This document shows, one piece after another, positions 1 through 8,372 of a stretch of 56,392 nt of DNA. A model generated the notes under the pieces. The model was not told the DNA's origin, did no database searches, and saw only the letters and a list, made by a program, of their open reading frames with translations. This DNA is from Bacillota bacterium (lineage in GTDB: Bacteria > Bacillota > Sulfobacillia > JACIYH01). The translations under genes were made by a program, and so were the position numbers. The DNA lies in the NCBI GenBank assembly GCA_030019365.1, contig JASEFA010000006.1, positions 1 to 56,392 on the forward strand, given 5' to 3'. Each line of letters begins with the position of its first letter. The stretch's first letter is position 1.

Positions 1-54
1 AGATTATCCTTCACCGCCGAGCAGCACACCAGGTGGGTACAGTTTGACGCTTAC
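1..54 (-). mobile_element. End of a second IS66 copy
   Basis: Bases 1-54 are identical to 13,886-13,939, the tnpA-proximal end of the complete IS66 in this window, and finish with the same terminal sequence TTTGACGCTTAC. The flank from base 55 (CAAAAATC) differs from the flank of the complete copy, so this is an independent insertion. The window opening inside a repeated IS suggests a contig boundary. Confidence 0.85.
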
Positions 55-72
55 CAAAAATCACCCCCCGCA

Positions 73-423
73 CTACCGCAGAGCCGTGTTAAGCACCAAC
101 GCCCGAACGATGTGCAACTCGTTGGAGAAATGGTCAGCTTGCGACGCCAACTGCTCCTGAGCGTGCTCCAGCGAGGGGTACGGGGGACGCCGCCTTGGGT
201 CGTCTCGGTCCCACTGCTCACAGTGGAACCAGCCCACAACGTAGAGCCCATGACACCCGGGGTTGTCCGCCAGATAACGGTCAACAAGTTGCGTGCGCAT
301 CGCATTTCTCAGCTCCCGGTGCCAGGACCCCTTGACCTCAATGATGGCGCTGATGACGTCATAGCTGTCTCTGTTGGGCTTCCTGATCACCGCGTCTACG
401 TGAATATCCGTACGTTCCCCACA
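73..423 (-). pseudogene. C-terminal fragment of a PD-(D/E)XK nuclease-like protein
   Basis: The minus frame holds about 110 residues that look like the end of a larger protein: a conserved D in DIHVDAV, then IIEVKGSW (the E-x-K of a PD-(D/E)XK nuclease core), then GLYVVGWFHCEQWD and a helical tail. This pattern is known from the C-termini of large defence-associated proteins. The 5' part is missing: at about 423 the sequence switches abruptly to the 3' half of an unrelated plus-strand gene. No start codon or ribosome site fits. It is probably non-functional. The family call rests on the E-x-K segment and is moderate. Confidence 0.55.
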
Positions 424-980
424 GCACTGAACCCGGCGAACTGCAGTCCGACATCGAGCGGTACGGCTCCCTCCTTGCCGCCTGCCGGGAACTGGAAGAG
501 CGGGAAAGGAAGCTGGAAGCTTCCGTCCGCGCGCTTGAGGGGAAGCGGGGTGAAGTGGAAGGGACGGTGGCCGCCCTGAGGGATTCTGCCCTGTCGACCA
601 TCGCGAAGTTGAAAGATCAAAGCCTGGCTGAGTTGCAAGCGGCGGGTAATGGAATGCGGGAGAAGATTGACGCCTATGGGGAAGCCTGCCGACTGTCGGA
701 GGTCCTGCGCCGCGACCTCCCCCTGGCGGCGGCGCTGCACGGGATGGGAGCCCCCGAATTGGCCGCGGAGGTGCCGCCTGCAACAGTGCTGCTCGTCCTG
801 GACAGGGTGAGGAGGTGGTCGGATGCGACGGGGGCCAACCCCAGGGCCAGGCCTCCGGAGCCGATCACGGGCGGCAACTGGCTCCACGCCGGGTGGGAGT
901 TGGGCCTGCGGGAGCTTGTCCTGTGGGTGGCGGCGGCGCTGCTGCCGCTATGTCAAGAGGGCAAAGGCACTTCGTCTTGA
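424..980 (+). pseudogene. 3' fragment of a paralogue of the RHH/coiled-coil gene at 23,510
   Basis: From about 424 the plus strand matches the 3' two thirds of the gene at 23,510-24,376 in one continuous frame. Shared stretches include SDIERYGSL, LEGKRGE, AYGEACRLSE, RRDL, LLVLDRV, GANPRARPPE, ITGGNW and LRELVLW. The N-terminal ribbon-helix-helix region and its upstream GTTTAC boxes are absent. An internal ATG at 555 could give 141 residues, but no good ribosome site precedes it. The copy has diverged from the intact gene, so it is an older duplicate or came from a related element. The junction with the beheaded minus-strand fragment at 423/424 looks like a deletion scar. Confidence 0.75.
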
Positions 981-1294
981 CGGCGCAAAAGACCGGCGCA
1001 GGGTCATCGGATGGTACTCGGCGCAAATCATACGAGTAGCCTCATCAAGGCGATTGTCTCTTACCGCAAGGGGAACACGTCCTTTCGTAGTCTGCACCCT
1101 CAGTTGAGCCGCACCTGTCCGGCGCCAGCGTCACCGCCCTTCGGCCCTGATCTGAATCGGGCCGGCAGAATGGGATCCAGCTACGGCCGTACCGGTACAC
1201 CGGGGAAACGGGGGGCTTGATGTCCTCACAAAGTCGTAAGGGAGCAGAGGAGAACAGAACTCATGGACAGAACGTAAGTGGGAGGGGAATCGCG
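981..1294. other. No gene recognised
   Basis: Short overlapping frames on both strands show no family motif and no convincing ribosome site. Only the last 15 bases matter: GGAGGGG at 1281-1287 is the likely ribosome site of the broken gene starting at 1295. Confidence 0.5.
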
Positions 1295-1944
1295 ATGCAT
1301 TACCTGGTTCCACACCTCCGTCGTCTCAACCGCAAGGAGCGGTTCTTCCTGGTCGGCCTCGCCTTGGACAACAAGGAGTTCCGGCTTGGGAATGACTTCC
1401 GCCAGAAGCTGTCCCAATGCTGGGCTTGTTCATCCCCGAGGACGCATTCGTGGCGATGGACTACCACCTCGATTGGCTCTTCGCCGCCATCCATCTGGCA
1501 GCTACGTCCGGTGCGCCTGGCCCCCATCCCCGCGATTCCCGACTCATCACCGGCACACAAGAAGACATTGATCTCCTTGTGGCCTTCGACACTGACCGAG
1601 AGTCCCACGTCATCATGCTGGAGGCCAAGGGCGTTACCGCCTATTCCAACCGTCAGTTCCAGTCCAAGGTGGCGAGACTCTCGGCAGTGTTCGCGGCTCC
1701 GCAGGCTGAGCGGGTGGTCCCGCACCTCGTGCTTGTGTCACCCGTGATGCCCCGGTGTCTTCGGTACGAGGGCTGCCCAGCGTGGATCTTTGGCGAGGAT
1801 GGCCGGCTTGCTTGGCTACAACTGCCGGTGCCATCCGACATGCAGAAGATAGTGCGGTGTACGGAAAGCGGAGCACCGAACAGCCAAGGCAAGTACTCGA
1901 TAGTGAAGCGAGAGCGCAACCTCCCGTTTTCAGGCTCGCGGTAA
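1295..1944 (+). pseudogene. Frameshifted PD-(D/E)XK nuclease-like gene
   Basis: ATG at 1295 follows GGAGGGG at good spacing. The first frame gives about 40 residues ending DNKEFRLGNDFRQKLSQ; the continuation GLFIPEDAFVAMDYHLDWLF lies in another frame from about 1417. Both parts read as one protein if a single base is restored near 1411-1416, where the run CCCAATG may have lost an A. The second part contains DIDLLVAFD and VIMLEAKG, an acidic residue plus E-x-K typical of PD-(D/E)XK nucleases. About 216 residues if repaired. Either the gene is dead or there is a homopolymer sequencing error. No partner gene is adjacent. Confidence 0.6.
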
Positions 1945-2391
1945 CGTCCGCGCCTCTGCAAGGGCCTGGGGTAAGCAGGGAAACCGCGCTGGACCCACAC
2001 GCTTTTCCCAAGCAAGCGACCTTCCCGCTCCCGGTCACGGTGGTTTTGGCCTCAGGTTAGCTCGCGGGAGAGAAGGGATGTTCCGCAACGGTTGTCCTCA
2101 GAGGTTACTGGTCGGTCACGGCGCCCCCCAAGTAGGCAGCTTTCAAGCTGGCCTGCCTGGTCAGTTCGTCGGCCTGTGTGTTGCCCAGATCTCAGCATGT
2201 CCCCTGGTTCGTTAGAAGTCTCGGGAGGGAGCGACCGGCAGCGGGTCGGGGGATGGTTGTGGTCGGCAATCTAGGGGTCATGGCGTGTAAAGGTGGAAAA
2301 CCTGTGCCGCGTGAGCATAGCCTGCGGGGCCAAGCGATTCTGGCGAGAAGCGGGGAGTTGAACGGAGGGTTAGAAGGAGGTAGGCATTGAG
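1945..2391. other. Noncoding or degraded stretch
   Basis: No gene was recognised. A small perfect hairpin CAGCTTTCAAGCTG sits at 2137-2150, inside weaker AGGCAG/CTGCCT arms (2134-2158), without a T-run on either side. AGAAGGAGG at about 2372-2380 is a strong ribosome site for the small frame at 2392. Confidence 0.4.
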
Positions 2392-2505
2392 GTGAAAGGC
2401 GGGCTGGAGGCGATGCATTGTTGCGATGGGGGCTGGGTGGCGCGGTGGTTGGAACGGCGTAGGCGGGGGGTGGCGGACAATGGCGGCGGGGAAGAGCATC
2501 GATAA
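2392..2505 (+). CDS. Possible 38-residue peptide, unrecognised
   Basis: GTG at 2392 lies about 11 bases after a strong AGAAGGAGG. The 38-residue product is rich in Gly and Arg with a Trp/Arg cluster (WVARWLERRRRG). The frame overlaps the next one (ATG 2480) by 26 bases. No family is recognised. The ribosome site is the main support, and it may be a relic of a longer gene. Confidence 0.25.
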   Translation: MKGGLEAMHCCDGGWVARWLERRRRGVADNGGGEEHR

Positions 2506-2605
2506 GCTGCTGAAGCTGGTCGAGTCTTACCATCAGGAAGCTCTGAAGTGTGCGGAAGCGGGAGCCGGTTCGACATTTTCCACTGATTGTCCTCCTCTGC
2601 CATGA
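2480..2605 (+). pseudogene. Truncated N-terminus of a small helical protein
   Basis: ATG at 2480 opens a 41-residue frame beginning with an amphipathic helix (SIDKLLKLVESYHQEALKCA) followed by EAGAG and then a non-helical, Pro/Cys-containing end. The helix resembles the N-terminus of longer HEPN-like or DUF4145-like helical proteins in which the helix continues. The abrupt change after AEAGAG suggests a truncation. This is a judgement from memory of the family pattern. Confidence 0.3.
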
Positions 2606-2795
2606 TGCGGCACCCGCGGCTTTCGACCATCCCTCCGACTGCAGTGTCATATCCGGTACGTTTCCGCCGTGACGGTGCTTCACAAACACATCCCAATCGT
2701 GGGCTCAACAGGAGACCCGCATCCCTTCCTCCAATTAGTGTGCCGGCCTGTCAACCGGCCCTTAGCGACAACCACAATGAGGGGAGGATTCCGTC

Positions 2796-3287
2796 TTGAC
2801 TACCAAGTGTCAACTTGAGGTAAGGCTGACGCTGCCCAACGGCCTAACTGTTGCTGCCGAAAGTCTTGGGCCAGATGAACGAGTCGCTTTCATCGAGTTC
2901 GCCATGCACTTGGCCGCCCCCACCTTGGCGCAAGTATTTGTGCCCCGCTCCATGAGGGATGAACCGGCAAGAACGCAGACATCGTCGGGAGATAGGTTGC
3001 GCGATGAACTGCCTCCTGCTCTCACCGTCAAAGAAACGGCAAATCTGCTCCGAGTTAGCACTTCTGCAGTCTACGAGATGTGCCGCAGGTGGGAAGGTAA
3101 GTTCTTCCCCTGTATTAGGATAGGACGGAAGATAATCATCCCTCGAGATCAACTCATCGAGTGGATTAATGCCGGTGGAATTGAAGGGTATCAAAGAAGG
3201 GTTCAAGAGGCTGACCGGGAGTACGAGAGCCAACAAGGAAGAAAGCGGTACAGTACGCGCGCGAGACCCGGCACCGTCAAGCTATAA
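2796..3287 (+). CDS. Excisionase-type helix-turn-helix protein
   Basis: TTG at 2796 is preceded by GGGGAGGA, which decides the start; no ATG fits. The product is 163 residues. Residues about 75-130 (LTVKETANLLRVSTSAVYEM, then IRIGRKIIIPRDQLIEWI) are a clear HTH_17/excisionase DNA-binding fold: a helix-turn-helix followed by the R-x-G-R-x-x-x-I-P wing and a final helix. The N-terminal 70 residues are not recognised. The basic C-terminal tail (about 140-163) may add nonspecific DNA contacts. Such proteins direct excision or regulate transcription in mobile elements. It stands alone on the plus strand, with no recombinase nearby. Confidence 0.75.
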   Translation: MTTKCQLEVRLTLPNGLTVAAESLGPDERVAFIEFAMHLAAPTLAQVFVPRSMRDEPARTQTSSGDRLRDELPPALTVKETANLLRVSTSAVYEMCRRWEGKFFPCIRIGRKIIIPRDQLIEWINAGGIEGYQRRVQEADREYESQQGRKRYSTRARPGTVKL

Positions 3288-3369
3288 CCGTCCAAGTTAG
3301 GGCTCGTGCTTGAACCGTGGCCGGTCCCCTCCAGTAAAAACCGGCGTTAACGGCGCTTCTCTGCCTCAT

Positions 3370-4296
3370 TCAGATGTCTCGGGGAAGGTCACCGAGCACT
3401 TCCTGTTCATAGGCCCTCACGTCTAAGGCTTCGGTCAACTCAACTATGAGCTTTGCCTTCCAGACGTACCCAAGCTCCAGTGATTCTCTATATCGAATGC
3501 CTAGCCTTTGCGGCGCCTCACCCACGTCTATTTCCTCCAGAAACCTGTTCTCTTCACGCACTTGTTGGCTGGCGTATACTCCCAAGAATCGACGTGCTCC
3601 CCCGACGGTAGTTGAACCATCTTCCGCTTCGTACACACCGTACGCAATGGCAAACACTGGAGACCCTGACATGCCCGGGAAAGCCGAAACGTCTACCAGG
3701 AACACAGGCTTACCGAGAAAGTCGAAGTCCGGCTCGGTCGCAACGTTACCAGTCTTGTAAATCGGCAACATGTTTACAGAGTCGTAGAAGCCATAGGGGT
3801 AACCAACGAGAGTAATCTCTGATGCGGGGCGGACTTTCAGGCTGTTCTGGGTCCACTCTTTGTCCAAGCACCATACCCTTGATACCCTTGCGTTCGCGCA
3901 CAACTTTGGTGGGAGAGGGATCACGGCAAGATCGGCTTCTGGATAGGAAGGACTTGTTAGGAACACAGGCTTTCCTGAACCGGTGTACAGAGGAACCCGA
4001 ATGGTTACGGCATTCTTGGGCTCAGTCCCCGAGTTGTGAAGCTGGATGGTGATCGAATCTCCCTTGTGTGGCTTATTGTCCGTAGGGGCGCATCCAGTGA
4101 GGACATGGTAGTTGGTTACCAAGAACAACAGCTTACTTTCAACTGCCCAATAGAAGCCAGTTCCCAGGGAAACCGGTTCATCACCGTTCAAGAGAACCAC
4201 AGGCGTTGTTAGCAGAGAGATAACGTCCGCAGGCACTTCCCGGCGCACTCCCTTCCGCAGGAATTGAGGAGCCCAGTTGCAGTACACTGAACGCAC
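3370..4296 (-). CDS. Trypsin-like serine protease, stand-alone
   Basis: A 308-residue protein with a full chymotrypsin-fold triad: His in TNYHVLTG (about residue 64), Asp in EADLAVI (about 122), and Ser in PGMSGSPVF (about 210). There is no signal peptide, so it is probably cytoplasmic, and there is no PDZ domain, unlike HtrA/DegP proteases. About 90 residues follow the protease core and contain no recognised domain. The GTG at 4296 is the most upstream start; a GTG at about 4248 (VRREVPADV) is possible. Stand-alone trypsin folds next to nucleases are known from bacterial conflict systems, but no partner is seen here, so that role is inference. Confidence 0.7.
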   Translation of the reverse strand: MRSVYCNWAPQFLRKGVRREVPADVISLLTTPVVLLNGDEPVSLGTGFYWAVESKLLFLVTNYHVLTGCAPTDNKPHKGDSITIQLHNSGTEPKNAVTIRVPLYTGSGKPVFLTSPSYPEADLAVIPLPPKLCANARVSRVWCLDKEWTQNSLKVRPASEITLVGYPYGFYDSVNMLPIYKTGNVATEPDFDFLGKPVFLVDVSAFPGMSGSPVFAIAYGVYEAEDGSTTVGGARRFLGVYASQQVREENRFLEEIDVGEAPQRLGIRYRESLELGYVWKAKLIVELTEALDVRAYEQEVLGDLPRDI

Positions 4297-5463
4297 ACGT
4301 GCAACTCCAAGACAATTCCGCTGTAGTCCAGACGCACGGGACGGTCCGACTCAGTCACTGCAGCTTCTCCATGATCTCTTGGGACTGCTTCGCTCTTGCG
4401 GCACTTCTTTCCTGCCGCTGCCGCCCGCACGAATCCTGGACCACTTTGCTGCAGCACACCTGGGGGTACTGTGTCTGCACCTGGTCGGTGGAAGGGGACA
4501 TGTCCAGACCCTCACGGGGTGGGGGGCAGGGTTAGCGGCCGACCGTGCGCATGTCGGCGAAGAACATTGGGAATGCTTGCCGTGTGACCTTGGTGGTGAT
4601 CAACGGAGGCGCTCCCCTTGGGGGGATGCCCGATACACTTCGGGCAATCCCGTGACGAAACCTCGTGTCACTGGCCGGTTAGTGGTTTGCGGAGCCGGAG
4701 CCAGCAAGGGGTCGGAGCACCAGCGGACGTCGAAGCGGCGGCGAGTAGCGGATTCTTCGTAGGCGGTCTACAGGGGGTGGACGGTTGCGGTCCCGGGCTC
4801 GGATGTCAGTGGGGGTATCCCTGTTGCCCGCGCGTGCTGATTCCAGTTCCTTCGGCGTCTGGATGGAGATGACGGGCCTGTCCAACTCGTAGCGCCCGCG
4901 CATGGCTTTTCTTGTTCTCCATGGGGACACCCCCGGCTCGAGCCTGGAGCAGGAGCTAGTAGCGGCGCAGGCCAAACCCACCTTACTGTAAACGCGCGCA
5001 GGCCAATCCGAACGTCCGAGATTGGCTGTGGAACGGGCCGCCACAATCAATTATCCTGGGCAAAAACGGGGGGATGAAGGACGCGTAGCCTATCCCCCCC
5101 CTGGAACCGGCCCCGTGCCGTCACCATCCGTCAGTCCGCCTCAGTCGCAATCCGAAATGCCCCTCTGGTGCTGGAGAGGCGAGCCACAGTGTGTCGCAGG
5201 TAATCGCCGGCAGATGGTCCGGGAGTCCTCTGGGTATCTCCGGGCGTTCGACCGGGTCTTTATGCTCCGGAGCACTTCGGAATATCGCCTCAGGCGAGGC
5301 GCAGGATGCGGACCCCTGGGCAGGGTCTAGTCATGAAACGTCTGGCGTCGATCAGCAAGCGCCTGCCCCGCCCGGGAGGAGGTTTGGGCTGGAAAGCGGT
5401 CATCTTCACATGCCATGCCATCGCCACAGTTAGGGGACATCATCAAACATTTTCTTACCGGTC
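4297..5463. other. 1.2 kb without a recognisable gene
   Basis: Several short frames on both strands lack family motifs and ribosome sites; the longest (minus, 4679-5050) is Arg/Pro-rich and looks like chance. A hairpin GCCCGA-TACACT-TCGGGC lies at about 4628-4645, extended by flanking GGGAT/ATCCC with one bulge, but no T-run follows. The stretch could hold the degraded upstream region of the protease or the remains of a lost gene. Confidence 0.4.
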
Positions 5464-7320
5464 TCACTGATCGGGGTCGCATTCAATAGTGATACCGATA
5501 CTGCGGCTCACTTCCTCCAGATCGGTAGCTAGCTTCACATAGCTTGCTCCGAGTCGATGCTCAATCGGAGTTCTACGGACAGACCTCCCAACAGAAATCG
5601 TCAGGGACCTCGACGCGCGGGTGACTGCTACATACAAACGCCTTACGCCGTCAGCAGGCTTAACATCGGCGAATGCTTCATCGTGGGCACCCGCAAGGAA
5701 AACATGCTCGGCTTCCAGGCCCTTGGCTTGATGTATCGTCCTTACGGGTATCCTTTGTGAATCGGGAGAAGCATCTTGAGGATCGGTTGCCATGGTGCGC
5801 AGCAGTTCCTCCAGGTTCTCCAACATCGTACGGCCTGTTGGTGATAAAGAAGCGTGCAACATAGCGTTCACTGCAGTGAAATCCGACTTGGCCTTTCCGC
5901 TAACTGTGAACCACTCTTCCGCTATTGCCACGGAGTCGCCCGGTTCCTCGAGCTGTTGGAGGCGTGCAATCGCCTCTTCCGTCGCTTCAAACCACCGCCG
6001 CACCTCCTCGTCCGAGTCGATGCGTGCCCTGAGTGCGGAGAGAAGCGAATGTTTTCCGGCCGTGAAAACCTGGCGCATACGGGGAGGCCGGAAGCCACCA
6101 AGTTGCATAAGCGTTCTCCAGGCGAGAAGGTCATTCTTGTCCAAAGCGACCCGCGCTAACGCATAGATGGTACGGAAGGGCATCGAATCAGCGATTTTCG
6201 CACCGGACCGCGGGTCATAGTAGTTGTCTTGTCCGGCATGCCTGTTCAGCAGGTTAACGTAGACGTCCACATCCCGCGCCACTACGACCATGATCTGGCT
6301 TGGCGCAACGCCTTGCTGAAGGAGATTTGACACCTCACGGTGAAGCCACTTCGCTTCCGCTTGAACGCTCTTGTGTATGGTAATTCGGATGGTGCCCGTG
6401 TGGGGGGAGTCTGGGTGAGGACTGAGCTTGGGCCTATCCTCCAGACCTTGGACTGGAGGTATGCGCTGTGCAATGGACTCTGCAAACTCGCAAATCAGTC
6501 TGGGGCAGCGATACGAAGTTGAGAGGTACCATGGTCGTGCTACCCCGTATAGTCGGCAGAAATTGTTCAGTCCTCTTGGATCAGCGTCCCTGAAGCCATT
6601 GATGGATTGCCGGTCATCCCCACACACGAAAACCGCAGTGCAATGAACTTCGCTAATACGTTTCAGCAAGGCAAGCTCGCAAGGTGTCAAATCCTGGTAC
6701 TCGTCTACCAAGATAACTCGGGGTGGGTGTTTGAGCCTCCCGCCTTGTTCCAACGACCGCAAAAGATCATACGCAAGCTCGTCGAAAAGTCGGAAGCCAA
6801 GGAAGCCTCGGAGAAACAACCAGGCGCGGCGAAGAATCTGCTCCTCAACGCTAAGTTGCGGCGGCTGTTCCTGTCCTTCCCGAAATCCAGCACCCAACCG
6901 TCGGAGGAAATCGGCCGCAGCCTTTAAGCCTACCTTGACGTCTTCCTGCGCGGCCACCAGGCAAAGATCCCGCCTTATCAACTCGTCCTGTTCCCATTCG
7001 TCAGCAATTCTACGGTTTGCCGACTCGCCAATGGCGTTGAGATGGTACAAGGCGAAGCTATGCACCGTCGAGGCCTTGAGTTCCGGGATCTTGGTTTGCA
7101 GATGACGGGTAGTGGAGTTGGTAAACGTGAGTAGGGCTATTTGCTCCGGTAAAACGCCGCACTGACCTACCAACCACCGGGCACGCTTAGCGAGTTTAGT
7201 CGTCTTGCCTGTACCAGGCCCAGCAACAACAACAGCGTGCTGCTCCGGGGGCAAGGCGACACAATCTTCCAGTTGGGGCGGATTTCTCCCCCCCAGGCAA
7301 CCACCGCACCTGAACCGCAT
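5464..7320 (-). CDS. UvrD/Rep-like superfamily 1 DNA helicase
   Basis: A 618-residue helicase from ATG 7320, chosen because GGGGGAGG precedes it at 4 bases; a longer frame to 7371 has no such site. Motifs occur in order: Walker A AGPGTGKTT (residues 33-41), Ia TFTNSTTRHLQ, II VDEYQDLT, III GDDRQSINGFRDAD, IV STSYRCP, V TIHQAKGLEAEHVF, VI YVAVTRASRSL. All are intact, so it should be an active 3'-5' ATPase translocase. It is shorter than UvrD (about 720), mainly in the accessory subdomains. It is the last gene of a minus-strand cluster with a nuclease-like and an AlbA_2 protein, which suggests a defence or DNA-processing role. The partner is unproven. Confidence 0.85.
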   Translation of the reverse strand: MRFRCGGCLGGRNPPQLEDCVALPPEQHAVVVAGPGTGKTTKLAKRARWLVGQCGVLPEQIALLTFTNSTTRHLQTKIPELKASTVHSFALYHLNAIGESANRRIADEWEQDELIRRDLCLVAAQEDVKVGLKAAADFLRRLGAGFREGQEQPPQLSVEEQILRRAWLFLRGFLGFRLFDELAYDLLRSLEQGGRLKHPPRVILVDEYQDLTPCELALLKRISEVHCTAVFVCGDDRQSINGFRDADPRGLNNFCRLYGVARPWYLSTSYRCPRLICEFAESIAQRIPPVQGLEDRPKLSPHPDSPHTGTIRITIHKSVQAEAKWLHREVSNLLQQGVAPSQIMVVVARDVDVYVNLLNRHAGQDNYYDPRSGAKIADSMPFRTIYALARVALDKNDLLAWRTLMQLGGFRPPRMRQVFTAGKHSLLSALRARIDSDEEVRRWFEATEEAIARLQQLEEPGDSVAIAEEWFTVSGKAKSDFTAVNAMLHASLSPTGRTMLENLEELLRTMATDPQDASPDSQRIPVRTIHQAKGLEAEHVFLAGAHDEAFADVKPADGVRRLYVAVTRASRSLTISVGRSVRRTPIEHRLGASYVKLATDLEEVSRSIGITIECDPDQ

Positions 7321-7395
7321 TTGCCTCCCCCTTCCGGGTGGGAGCAAGCTGTTGTGTGGATATCGTAGCACCCGCGGAGTCCGTGTGGGGTTCGT

Positions 7396-7587
7396 TCAGT
7401 CGCTCCCGCCGCACCCATGTCCCCCACTCGCACCGAGAAGTGCATGATCGTAAGCCAACCGCAGGGCTGTGCGCAAAGCCTGGGATGTTAGTGACGGTCG
7501 GTCTATGGTCAGTCGCTCCCCGCTCAACGTTGCATACTCCGCCCACAACTCCAGTGCATCCGCTGCGTCCTCAATTCCAAATGCCAC
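7396..7587 (-). CDS. Small protein sharing a motif with the gene at 9319
   Basis: A 63-residue frame from GTG 7587. Its N-terminus (IEDAADALELWAEYATL) is nearly the same as the C-terminal part of the 76-residue protein at 9319-9546 (VEDAADALELWAEYARL). The DNA is also similar (about 7541-7580 against 9358-9400), so this is a duplication rather than convergence. After the motif the two diverge. It lies between the nuclease-like gene and the helicase on the same strand. The start is weak and it may be a fragment. Confidence 0.4.
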   Translation of the reverse strand: MAFGIEDAADALELWAEYATLSGERLTIDRPSLTSQALRTALRLAYDHALLGASGGHGCGGSD

Positions 7588-7614
7588 CCCATCGTAGTTC
7601 GGCGGGTAGCCCCC

Positions 7615-8325
7615 CTAGACGGCTGGCTTGACCACCCAGCCGAGTCCATGTTCGTACCAAACGTGCGTATCCGCTGGCGAACGAAACACTTCCTTGGGAA
7701 GGGGGACTGCCGCGAACGGATTGAAGAGAATGGTCGCCCACATTGGTCGTTCCTCCGACATATCATCGTCCGGGTAGCGCAGTTCTCCAGTGTTCACCAG
7801 GACGGCACTCACATGCCTGTGGACTTGGTCGGTAAGCACCCGCGAACCACCGTGGGCAAGCTGAAGGTCTTCGATTTTCCCTTCTTCGGGCCTGTACCAT
7901 CCCCTGAACTCAAGTTGGCCGAATAACCCGATCAGCGCCCTCGCGTCCAAGGGCAGTCGAACTTGCCGCCAGTTGTCGAGGACTACCACCATCGCGATAC
8001 CATAGATTGAGTACGGCTTGAGCTGTCTGGCTGCCTCATGCACCCGCTCGTTAACCCGCTTCTGAAGCGCACCCGGGTCTACCACCCCAACCCGCTGCCC
8101 CAAGTCGATGGCTCGGTCCAGTACCGATGGCTCGCGAAACGACTTCAGCTCAGCCAGGAAGCTACAGTGGGGCGTGCGGACATAGAAATCGGGCTTCTTC
8201 CCGGTGACGCAGAGCACCTCATATATGCGGTCCTCTTTGCACCATGTATACCCGCGTTGTTGCAACAACCATTCAAACCTGCGGATCGACACCTCATCGC
8301 TCCTGTCCGCGCCCACCACCAGCAC
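7615..8325 (-). CDS. PD-(D/E)XK nuclease-like protein
   Basis: A 236-residue protein. Residues about 47-65 read GKKPDFYVRTPHCSFLAELK, a PD...E-x-K core in which the strand order of the restriction-endonuclease fold is plausible. The N-terminus (RRFEWLLQQRGYTW) supplies a likely preceding helix. The remaining 150 residues are not recognised. It lies between the AlbA_2 gene and the small motif gene, with spacing of 27 to 47 bases, and probably shares a transcript with the helicase. Catalytic activity is inferred from the motif only. Confidence 0.55.
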   Translation of the reverse strand: MLVVGADRSDEVSIRRFEWLLQQRGYTWCKEDRIYEVLCVTGKKPDFYVRTPHCSFLAELKSFREPSVLDRAIDLGQRVGVVDPGALQKRVNERVHEAARQLKPYSIYGIAMVVVLDNWRQVRLPLDARALIGLFGQLEFRGWYRPEEGKIEDLQLAHGGSRVLTDQVHRHVSAVLVNTGELRYPDDDMSEERPMWATILFNPFAAVPLPKEVFRSPADTHVWYEHGLGWVVKPAV

Positions 8326-8372
8326 CCCCGCGCCTAGTCACAGCGCCTGTTCTTGCCCAGTGGCATCCGGTG

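Noticed and set aside
1411-1417. Programmed frameshift in the PD-(D/E)XK gene
   Set aside because: There is no slippery heptamer or downstream pseudoknot evident; a lost base is simpler.
4679-5050. 123-residue minus-strand frame as a gene
   Set aside because: Arg/Pro-rich, no ribosome site, no family likeness, overlapped by equally weak frames on the plus strand.
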